The notes beneath the pieces are model-generated. The model ran no database searches. It was not told the DNA's origin and was given only the letters and a program-made list of their open reading frames with translations. Position numbers and translations under genes: made by a program. From Gammaproteobacteria bacterium (GTDB taxonomy: Bacteria > Pseudomonadota > Gammaproteobacteria > QOAV01): a stretch of DNA of 6,740 bases. The stretch is from positions 1 to 6,740 of the forward strand of contig JALXFQ010000148.1 of assembly GCA_027067235.1 (NCBI GenBank). The letters run 5' to 3'. How positions within the stretch are numbered: position 1 is the stretch's first letter; every line of letters starts with the position of its first letter. Shown here in pieces: positions 1 through 5,557 of this stretch.

Positions 1-36
1 TTTTTTTCAGGAATCGAAGATCAGCTTCAGCACCAG

Positions 37-61
37 CCTTGAAGGGACTTTAAGGTTTTTT
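37..61 (+). terminator. Intrinsic terminator of the upstream unit
   Basis: CCTTGAAG (37-44) pairs with CTTTAAGG (48-55) around a GGA triloop, giving eight pairs including one G-U, and is followed directly by six T (56-61). This is the standard layout of a rho-independent terminator for rightward transcription. The opposite strand has no T run after the stem, so it is not bidirectional. It indicates that a gene lying mostly or wholly left of the window ends here and that the OmpA-family gene at 168 has its own promoter. Confidence 0.72.
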
Positions 62-154
62 CGTGCAAAGGCCTGACAGGAGTAGCTCTGCCTGTACCGG
101 ATGATTTTGGCTGGAAGTAAACAGGGTTTCTCCTGGATTGGGCTGTTGTGATGT

Positions 155-160
155 GAGGAG
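155..160 (+). promoter_or_regulatory. Shine-Dalgarno site fixing the OmpA-family start
   Basis: GAGGAG lies 7 nt upstream of the ATG at 168. The reading frame is open back to a TTG at 138, but the sequence before 168 has no such site and would put ten polar or charged residues ahead of the signal peptide, so 168 is preferred. Confidence 0.75.
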
Positions 161-167
161 ATCGAGA

Positions 168-1631
168 ATGAAAAACAAGTACCGAATTATTGTTGCCGGG
201 ATGTGTCTCATTGGACTGAGCCAGTTGGCAACCGCGGCCGGGTTCAGCAAGGAAAGTCTGCAGTCGTTGGCCCAGGCACTGCAAAAAACCTGTTGGGAAA
301 TATCCCGCACGGATAGTGGCGACATCATTTTGAAACCTCGTCGGCGACAGAATGCCGGATCAGGCCAGATTTCTTCAGCCAGCAACCAGATGTCATCGGA
401 CTTGTCGGCCCTGAGAAAAGCGCTTGAATCGGCAGGTTGGAAAACAGAGAGAACGGATAGCGGGGATTTGTTGCTCTTTCCCGAAGGTGATGCGCCGCCT
501 TTGATCAATGCAAAAGACGTTACGCCGGTGCAGGCCTCTCCGGCGACAGATATACAGGACAGTATCATTGATTTTGCAACGCTGCCGCAGCGACTGCGTG
601 CTGCCGGCTGGGTGGTGAGGAAAGACGAAGACGGGTCGCTGACTATCCGTTGGCCGGCGTCAGGTGAGCAGTCTGTGCCGGTCGCCAAAAATAATGCTTC
701 GATGGATGAACTGCAGCAAACGCTGGAGCGGTCCGGCTGGTATGTTGAAAAAACAGATGGGGGTGATTTATTGCTGTTTCCGCGAAAAAGCGGGCCTGAA
801 GCCGGCTCTGGCGGGGCCGCGCCAGAACAGATCAACAACACTGCCTTCGCCGAAGGCAAAACCGGTCCGGTGCCCGGAGTAAGCGGTGCAGTGACAGATC
901 TGGATGAATTGCAGCAAAGTCTGGAAGCGGCGGGCTGGATCACCAGTCGTGACAAGAAAGGCGATCTGGTTGTGTACTGGTCCGAAACGGAAACAGCGGA
1001 TCAGGGTACGGAGGACGAAAACGGCCATTCAGCCGATGATCTGCAGCGACTGATACCGCTGCTGGAAAACACTGGCTGGCAGGCAAAACAAACCGCATCC
1101 GGCGATTTGCTGCTTTATCCGCAACAGCCTGTTCAGGATTCACCCACGGCTCGAGTAGCCACGCCGGCCGATCAACAGCCGGCGCTCGCGGACAGTGATG
1201 CGGATGGCGTGCCGGATGAGCATGACTTGTGCCCGGGCTCCGACAAGGCCGTACAGGTGGATAAGACGGGTTGTGCGGTTGATTCGTTGGTGTTGAAAGG
1301 GGTAACGTTCAAGTACAGTTCTTCCCGATTGACGCCTGAGGCAAAAACCTTTCTTAAACAACAGGCTGCGCGTATGCGCCAGTATCCGGGCCTGCGTTTC
1401 AGGATAACCGGTCACACTGATTCCCGCGGATCGGCGGCCAGGAACCAGAAACTGTCAGAAAACCGGGCAAGAGCGGTTTTCCTGTACTTGATCAAACAGG
1501 GCGTCAGTGAAGACGCCATGGTTTATTCAGGCGCTGGCGAAACCCGACCGCTGGCCTCGAATGCAACGGCAGAGGGCAGGCAGAAAAACCGCCGGGTGGA
1601 ATTGCATATCATTTCCTCCGGGAATGAATAG
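168..1631 (+). CDS. Exported OmpA-family protein with six 27-residue repeats
   Basis: Predicted 487 residues. Residues 1-24 form a Sec signal peptide (basic start, hydrophobic core, cleavage near ATAA|GF). Residues 31-318 carry six imperfect 27-residue repeats separated by low-complexity linkers. Residues 342-369 are an Asp-rich thrombospondin type-3-like calcium-binding segment (DSDADGVPD) bounded by Cys355 and Cys369. Residues 376-482 are an OmpA C-terminal peptidoglycan-binding domain, with TGHTDSRG and LSENRARAV. Asp418 and Arg433 are 15 residues apart, as are the diaminopimelate-binding pair of E. coli OmpA. There is no N-terminal beta-barrel, and no lipobox cysteine at the signal peptide end, so the protein is probably soluble in the periplasm and bound to peptidoglycan. 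The repeat region is an unassigned, possibly binding, module. The gene lies between two terminators and so appears monocistronic. The OmpA-domain assignment is firm; the role is unknown. Confidence 0.9.
   Translation: MKNKYRIIVAGMCLIGLSQLATAAGFSKESLQSLAQALQKTCWEISRTDSGDIILKPRRRQNAGSGQISSASNQMSSDLSALRKALESAGWKTERTDSGDLLLFPEGDAPPLINAKDVTPVQASPATDIQDSIIDFATLPQRLRAAGWVVRKDEDGSLTIRWPASGEQSVPVAKNNASMDELQQTLERSGWYVEKTDGGDLLLFPRKSGPEAGSGGAAPEQINNTAFAEGKTGPVPGVSGAVTDLDELQQSLEAAGWITSRDKKGDLVVYWSETETADQGTEDENGHSADDLQRLIPLLENTGWQAKQTASGDLLLYPQQPVQDSPTARVATPADQQPALADSDADGVPDEHDLCPGSDKAVQVDKTGCAVDSLVLKGVTFKYSSSRLTPEAKTFLKQQAARMRQYPGLRFRITGHTDSRGSAARNQKLSENRARAVFLYLIKQGVSEDAMVYSGAGETRPLASNATAEGRQKNRRVELHIISSGNE
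258..1121 (+). repeat. Six diverged 27-residue repeats within the OmpA-family gene
   Basis: Units encode residues 31-57, 79-105, 136-162, 179-205, 245-271 and 292-318 (bases 258-338, 402-482, 573-653, 702-782, 900-980, 1041-1121). All align without gaps. Leu is at position 4 of every unit and Leu at 8 of every unit. Trp is at 13 in all six, preceded by Gly in five (Cys in the first). Gly is at 21 in all six, followed by Asp in five. Most continue with Leu-Leu-Leu-(Phe/Tyr)-Pro. Nucleotide copies have drifted well apart, so this is an old protein-level repeat and not a recent DNA duplication. Predicted shape is a short amphipathic helix followed by two beta strands. Confidence 0.85.
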
Positions 1632-1677
1632 ATTCAGCCAGGGCCATCCGGATTGAGTCGGGGTGGTCGTCCCTGCC

Positions 1678-1696
1678 TTTGCCCGTCTTGGGCAAA
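1678..1696 (+). other. Perfect 7-bp hairpin before the terminator
   Basis: TTTGCCC (1678-1684) and GGGCAAA (1690-1696) are exact inverted repeats around a 5-nt loop. No T run follows on either strand, so it is not a terminator on its own. It sits five bases before the terminator stem and may stabilise the 3' end of the OmpA-family mRNA. Confidence 0.5.
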
Positions 1697-1701
1697 ATCG
1701 C

Positions 1702-1729
1702 CTCCCCGGATCAGCAGGGGAGTCTTTTT
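1702..1729 (+). terminator. Intrinsic terminator after the OmpA-family gene
   Basis: CTCCCC (1702-1707) pairs with GGGGAG (1717-1722) around a 9-nt loop and is followed by TCTTTTT (1723-1729). The GC-rich six-pair stem plus T-rich tail lies 71 nt after the stop codon at 1629-1631. It separates the OmpA-family unit from the molybdoenzyme operon. Confidence 0.75.
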
Positions 1730-1744
1730 GATCGCGCCGAATGC

Positions 1745-1891
1745 TGTCATTGTCCGACGATTCGGATGCGACTGCCAGGCTGTAAATTTGTCAGCTTCGT
1801 ACAAATTCCGCTCAAACGCCTTTATATATTAGGTTATCACATTATTTGTCAGATTTATGGCTGACAACATGTCATAAGCAGAACTTTGTCA
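1745..1891 (+). promoter_or_regulatory. Cluster of TGTCA half-sites, putative activator-binding region
   Basis: TGTCA occurs at 1745-1749, 1789-1793, 1847-1851, 1870-1874 and 1887-1891, and its complement TGACA at 1862-1866. Three copies are preceded by TT. Two exact inverted repeats fall here: AATTTGT/ACAAATT (1785-1791 and 1801-1807, 9-nt spacer) and TTGTCAG/CTGACAA (1846-1852 and 1861-1867, 8-nt spacer). The region lies roughly 110-260 bp upstream of the predicted sigma-54 start site, the usual range for enhancer sites of sigma-54 activators. The bound protein is not known. Confidence 0.45.
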
Positions 1892-1901
1892 TCGCGCTCC
1901 T

Positions 1902-1911
1902 TCTCGCGAGA
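1902..1911. repeat. 10-bp palindrome inside a larger imperfect inverted repeat
   Basis: TCTCGCGAGA is a perfect palindrome. It overlaps a larger imperfect inverted repeat in which 1893-1902 pairs with 1923-1931 with one bulged base. It lies upstream of the sigma-54 promoter and so would not be in that transcript; a protein-binding site is possible but unproven. Confidence 0.3.
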
Positions 1912-1953
1912 TCACAGGGCGAAAGGGCGCGTAAAAACAATAAGATAGTATAG

Positions 1954-1966
1954 TATCAGTCTTTTC
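1954..1966 (+). promoter_or_regulatory. Possible IHF-binding site
   Basis: TATCAGTCTTTTC matches the IHF consensus WATCARNNNNTTR at all but the last position. It sits in AT-rich sequence between the TGTCA cluster and the sigma-54 promoter, where IHF bends DNA to bring the activator to the polymerase. It is only about 10 bp from the -24 element, which is closer than usual, so this is tentative. Confidence 0.3.
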
Positions 1967-1975
1967 TGCAGAAAA

Positions 1976-1991
1976 TGGCACGCATGTTGCT
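1976..1991 (+). promoter_or_regulatory. Sigma-54 (RpoN) -24/-12 promoter
   Basis: TGGCACGCATGTTGCT matches the sigma-54 consensus TGGCACG-N4-TTGCW at every defined base. The -24 GG is at 1977-1978 and the -12 GC at 1989-1990, with the required spacing. Transcription should begin near 2002, leaving a leader of roughly 120 nt before the ATG at 2126. It faces the molybdoenzyme operon. Sigma-54 promoters require an ATP-driven activator, so the operon is predicted to be off until a specific signal is sensed. Confidence 0.85.
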
Positions 1992-2090
1992 CTCGCTCAT
2001 TAAATAATTTAATAAATAGCGGCTTGCCTAAGCGCGGAACGCGTCCAGTCGGGCGTCATGGCCTTTGTGCTTAACGCCTGAGACAAGTGT

Positions 2091-2100
2091 AACCGCGGTT
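2091..2100. repeat. 10-bp palindrome in the operon leader
   Basis: AACCGCGGTT is a perfect palindrome in the untranslated leader, ending 15 nt before the AGGAG ribosome binding site (2116-2120). It could be an operator or a small leader structure, or chance. The rest of the leader (2003-2090) shows only an AT-rich start and very short hairpins. Confidence 0.2.
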
Positions 2101-2125
2101 TATCGAAAGTGGGTCAGGAGAAATT

Positions 2126-4702
2126 ATGAGCAGGCAACATGGGGCGGGGAGCCCATTCCTAAAACATTCTGTCAGGCTGAATCGTCGCAGCTTCCTCAAA
2201 TCTACGGCCGCTGCATCTGCAGGGGTGGCTGCGGCCGGCCTGGTCAGGACAAAAACCACCAGTGCTCATGCCTATGAGCCCTATCCCACTGACGATGAAA
2301 TGGAAACTGTGGTGACCTCCTGTGCGCACAATTGCGGTTCTCGCCATGTGCTGGTGGCACACAAAAAGGAAGATGTCGTGGTTCGATTGTCGTCAGATGA
2401 TGGCCGTTTTCAACAAGCGGGGTTTTATGGAAAAGACACTGCGGCAGAACCACAGCTCAGAGCCTGCGGTCGTGGCCGTACCTATCGAAACCGCATCTAC
2501 TGCGCCGAGCGTCTGTTACACCCGATGATGCGCGTGGGTAAACGCGGCGAGGGCAGGTTCAAGCGCGTCAGCTGGGACCAGGCCTTGGACCATATCGCCG
2601 CGAAGATGAAGGAAATCAAAAGCAGGTATGGCCCTCAGGCCATCCTGGATCAGGCCTATGCGGGTGCTTCCTATGGCGTGTTGCACAAGTCTGACCAGAT
2701 CGACGGTCTGCAGGCGCGCTTCCTGGGCATGTTCGGCTGCCGTACTTCCTGCTGGTCGGTGCCTTCCTACCAGGGCACCACCACAGCTTCGCGCTGGACT
2801 TACGGCACCATCAATGATGGCAACGAAGATGACACCTTTCAGTACAGCAAGCTGTTCATCCTCTGGGGCTGGAATCCAGCCTATACATTTCACGGCGGCA
2901 ATACCGTGTATTACATGCGCATGGCCAGGCAGAAAGGCTGTAAATTCGTTGTGATAGATCCGCAGTACACGGATACGGCCGCCATCTACGACGCCTGGTG
3001 GATTCCCATCAAACCCAATACTGATGCTGCCATGCTGGCCGGCATGGCGCATTATATTTTTGCCAATAAGCTGCAGGACCAGTCGTTTATCGACAAGTTT
3101 ACCCAGGGCATGGACGCAGGCACCATGCCGGCGTGGAGCGCGGAATCGCCCAATGGCCGGGAAAATTTCAAGGATTACATCCTCGGCAAATACGACGACA
3201 CGCCGAAAACACCGGAATGGGCGGAAAAAATTTGCGGCGTGCCCGCTGCCGACATAAAAAAGCTGGCAAAAATGTACGCCACCACCAAACCGGCGGCGCT
3301 GAAAGCGTGCTGGGGACCGGGACGCAACTCCTATGGCGAGCAATACAATCGCATGGCCAACGCGCTACAGGCCATGACCGGCAACATTGGCGTACTCGGC
3401 GGCTGTGCCGAGGGCGTGGGCAAAGCCTGGCACGCTGAAGGCACGGCTTATCCCTATGACGACAATTCAAATATCTGGTTTGCTTCCATCAAGTCGGATC
3501 GCTGGAGCCGCATTGTCAACAACTACCCCCATGTCAGCCGCGAGGAAGCCGGTCTCTGGCCACGGGATGACGAACTGGATGGCGTGGTGCCCAATATTCG
3601 CGGGCTGTTCTGGCAGGGCTCGGACTGGTTCAATCAGCTGACCAACATCAATGAGGAAATTGACGCCGTCAAGAAGCTGGATCTGGTGGTATGCCTGGAT
3701 CAGACAATTACCCCATCCGGCATGTTTGCCGATGTGTTGCTTCCCATCTGCACCCACTTCGAGCGCCATGACGTGGCCTTGCCCTGGTACAAGGGCCACT
3801 ACTATATCCATCGGCCCAAGGTCATCGCTCCGCTGGGTGAAAGCAAGACCGACTTCCAGGTCTATACCGAGCTGGCCTACCGCATAGGCGGCGACAAATT
3901 CGGGCAGGCCTACAACCCCCGCGCCACCCGCGACTACTGGAACAATCCCGACCAGACGGATGAAGCCTATCTGCGTGACTGGTGGGAAAACAAGGTCATG
4001 CCGCACAATCACATCACCATGTCCTGGGACGAGTTCAAAAGGCATGGCATCTACAAGGTGAAGTTCGATCGACCGCTTGTCGCGTTTCAGGACAATGTAG
4101 AAAAGGGCGAGCCCTGGCCCACGCCTTCGGGCAAGATTGAGATATTGTGTACCGAGCTGGCGAAAGTCGACGACTGGAAGAAAACCCGCTACGGCTACCA
4201 TATACCGTCCATTCCCAAATGGATCGAGCCGACCGAATCACTGAACGACCCGGTGAAAACAAAGAAATACCCGTTCCACCTGATTACGCCGCACCCGCGA
4301 CTGCGCACCCATTCGATTTTTCACAATATCGACATACTGCGCGAGACCTACGACCAGGAGGTCACCATCAATCCGCGCGACGCCAAAAAACTCGGTATCG
4401 AACCGGGCGACAATGTAGAAATCTGGAATGACCGCGGCCGTATAGTGGTTCTGGCGCATCTGTCCGAGCGGGTCATGCCCGGCGTGCTGATCGTTTATGA
4501 AGGTACCTGGCTGGACCTTGACAGGAACCGGGTAGATCGCGGCGGCAACCCCAACATGCTGACTGCCAATGACCCCAGCCCGGCGGGCTCGTTTGCCTAC
4601 AATACCGTGCTGGTTCAGCTGAAAAAAACCGATCTGGATCACTGGGCCAACTGGGATCAGGAAAGAATATCCCGTGCCCAGGTCTTCCGGCGCGACCTTT
4701 GA
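2126..4702 (+). CDS. Tat-exported DmsA-like molybdopterin oxidoreductase
   Basis: Predicted 858 residues, in the size range of DmsA-type catalytic subunits. It binds bis-molybdopterin guanine dinucleotide and transfers electrons to or from a small substrate in the periplasm. Residues 19-25 (NRRSFLK) are a twin-arginine signal, with a hydrophobic core to about 40 and likely cleavage after AHA (49). Cys66, Cys70, His74 and Cys114 lie where E. coli DmsA has its four FS0 cluster cysteines; the third is His here. Similarity to DmsA from recall continues through WIPIKPNTDAA, PSGKIEI, the INPRDAKKLGI region and the GGNPNMLT region. Ser214 (PSY) aligns with the Ser Mo ligand of the DMSO reductase type, though Cys205 and Cys209 are nearby. 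AGGAG at 2116-2120 sits 5 nt before the ATG. It is the first gene of the operon, and no DmsB or DmsC partner follows. Substrate and direction are unknown; S- or N-oxides, or oxidised or reduced sulfur or chalcogen compounds, are possibilities only. Confidence 0.92.
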   Translation: MSRQHGAGSPFLKHSVRLNRRSFLKSTAAASAGVAAAGLVRTKTTSAHAYEPYPTDDEMETVVTSCAHNCGSRHVLVAHKKEDVVVRLSSDDGRFQQAGFYGKDTAAEPQLRACGRGRTYRNRIYCAERLLHPMMRVGKRGEGRFKRVSWDQALDHIAAKMKEIKSRYGPQAILDQAYAGASYGVLHKSDQIDGLQARFLGMFGCRTSCWSVPSYQGTTTASRWTYGTINDGNEDDTFQYSKLFILWGWNPAYTFHGGNTVYYMRMARQKGCKFVVIDPQYTDTAAIYDAWWIPIKPNTDAAMLAGMAHYIFANKLQDQSFIDKFTQGMDAGTMPAWSAESPNGRENFKDYILGKYDDTPKTPEWAEKICGVPAADIKKLAKMYATTKPAALKACWGPGRNSYGEQYNRMANALQAMTGNIGVLGGCAEGVGKAWHAEGTAYPYDDNSNIWFASIKSDRWSRIVNNYPHVSREEAGLWPRDDELDGVVPNIRGLFWQGSDWFNQLTNINEEIDAVKKLDLVVCLDQTITPSGMFADVLLPICTHFERHDVALPWYKGHYYIHRPKVIAPLGESKTDFQVYTELAYRIGGDKFGQAYNPRATRDYWNNPDQTDEAYLRDWWENKVMPHNHITMSWDEFKRHGIYKVKFDRPLVAFQDNVEKGEPWPTPSGKIEILCTELAKVDDWKKTRYGYHIPSIPKWIEPTESLNDPVKTKKYPFHLITPHPRLRTHSIFHNIDILRETYDQEVTINPRDAKKLGIEPGDNVEIWNDRGRIVVLAHLSERVMPGVLIVYEGTWLDLDRNRVDRGGNPNMLTANDPSPAGSFAYNTVLVQLKKTDLDHWANWDQERISRAQVFRRDL

Positions 4703-4708
4703 GGAGGG
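4701..4708 (+). promoter_or_regulatory. Strong ribosome binding site deciding the cytochrome start
   Basis: GAGGAGGG overlaps the stop codon of the molybdoenzyme gene. Two in-frame ATGs follow, at 4710 (1 nt away, too close) and 4716 (7 nt away, optimal). The second also gives a clean signal peptide beginning MKK, so 4716 is taken as the start. The overlap suggests translational coupling. Confidence 0.7.
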
Positions 4709-4715
4709 CATGACG

Positions 4716-5498
4716 ATGAAAAAAACCGTTGTCTACCTGATATGGTTTCTGGTCGCATTTGTCGATACAGCCAGCGCCGGGCCGACCCGAAGCTACGAAA
4801 GAGCGCGCTGGGATCCCATACATTTCAAGCCGGCGATCGCGCAGGCAAAAGACAAACAATGTCTGGCCTGTCACGGCGAAATCCTGAAACGCAAGCCACT
4901 GAAAAAAACGCCCGCCGGACTGTCCGCAAAACAGGTCAGGGCCTGGTACCAGGCTCAGGACTCTTACCAGGGAGAGCAGGACACCTTTCACCGCCGGCAC
5001 CTGGTTACGCCGCTGGCGAAAAAGCTCATGAACATGAAATGCAACACCTGCCATGAAGGCCACGACGGTGACAAGGAAGTATCCAGCGATGTCAGCCCGC
5101 GCTACTGGCAGCCGGCATTGATGAAAGACGTGGACCCGCAAATCTGCCTGATGTGCCATGGCGCGTTCGACTACAAGATCATGGCCGGCCTGGCCGGACC
5201 CTGGGATGAGGTGAAGAAGGATTTCAATGATGATTGCATGGTCTGCCACGAGATTTTTCGTACCAACGCCCATAACGTGAATTATCTGAACAGGGACGCC
5301 ATCGAGCAAACGGGGAGGAAAGACGGGGAAGTCTGTTACGGCTGCCACGGTGGTCGTTCCTGGTATCGGATCAGCTATCCCTACGCGCGCAATCCCTGGC
5401 CGGATATGCCGGAAGAAGTACCGGAGTGGGCCAAAAACCGGCCCACCCGTTCGCAACAACGTTTTCTAACGGGTTTGGATAACGCCCGCGGAAAATAA
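4716..5498 (+). CDS. Periplasmic pentaheme cytochrome c
   Basis: Predicted 260 residues. Residues 1-21 form a Sec signal peptide (MKKTVV, hydrophobic core, cleavage after ASA). Five CxxCH haem-attachment motifs start at Cys49, Cys109, Cys144, Cys174 and Cys207 (CLACH, CNTCH, CLMCH, CMVCH, CYGCH). There are exactly five other histidines, at 36, 92, 95, 116 and 186, enough for bis-His ligation of every haem. No membrane segment remains after cleavage, so it is not an anchored NapC/NrfH-type quinol dehydrogenase unless the signal is retained. It is longer than NrfB-type pentahemes and I do not recognise a named family. The gene begins 13 nt after the molybdoenzyme stop. Its likely role is to carry electrons between that enzyme and other cytochromes, replacing the missing iron-sulfur subunit. 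The pentaheme assignment is sure; partner and direction are inferred. Confidence 0.9.
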   Translation: MKKTVVYLIWFLVAFVDTASAGPTRSYERARWDPIHFKPAIAQAKDKQCLACHGEILKRKPLKKTPAGLSAKQVRAWYQAQDSYQGEQDTFHRRHLVTPLAKKLMNMKCNTCHEGHDGDKEVSSDVSPRYWQPALMKDVDPQICLMCHGAFDYKIMAGLAGPWDEVKKDFNDDCMVCHEIFRTNAHNVNYLNRDAIEQTGRKDGEVCYGCHGGRSWYRISYPYARNPWPDMPEEVPEWAKNRPTRSQQRFLTGLDNARGK

Positions 5499-5502
5499 AC
5501 CA

Positions 5503-5523
5503 TCCGGCAGTTATCGCGCCGGA
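5503..5523 (+). other. Intercistronic hairpin between the two cytochrome genes
   Basis: TCCGGC (5503-5508) and GCCGGA (5518-5523) are exact inverted repeats around a 9-nt loop, in the 59-nt gap between the cytochrome genes. No T run follows, so it is not an intrinsic terminator. It could be an mRNA stability or processing element that sets different levels of the two cytochromes. Confidence 0.4.
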
Positions 5524-5557
5524 GCAATATCGGAGAAACACAAGTCAGGAGAGATGG

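Noticed and set aside
1..42. Possible last 13 codons of an upstream gene, in the frame ending with TGA at 40-42
   Set aside because: Only 13 codons are visible, other frames are also open to the edge, and the stop overlaps the terminator stem. The real gene may end before the window.
62..154. Promoter for the OmpA-family gene
   Set aside because: One must exist after the terminator at 37-61, but no -35/-10 pair in this stretch is good enough to place.
50..955. 301-codon open frame on the minus strand
   Set aside because: It lies almost wholly opposite the OmpA-family gene, whose domains are clear. Its translation has no recognisable domain and its start would need to be deep in that gene.
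1679..1864. 61-codon open frame in the intergenic region
   Set aside because: It starts inside the terminator hairpins, has no ribosome binding site and overlaps the regulatory repeats.
2058..2081. Seven-codon leader ORF (ATG to TGA) in the 5' leader
   Set aside because: No Shine-Dalgarno sequence precedes it, and there is no attenuator-like hairpin pair after it.
1730..2125. FNR-type box (TTGAT-N4-ATCAA) or convincing sigma-70 promoter
   Set aside because: No FNR match was found. A TATATT at 1825-1830 lacks a matching -35 at proper spacing.
2516..3343. 275-codon open frame on the minus strand
   Set aside because: It is antisense to the conserved core of the molybdoenzyme and has the low-complexity translation typical of GC-rich shadow frames.
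4473..5459. 328-codon open frame on the minus strand
   Set aside because: It spans two well-supported genes on the other strand and shows no family features.
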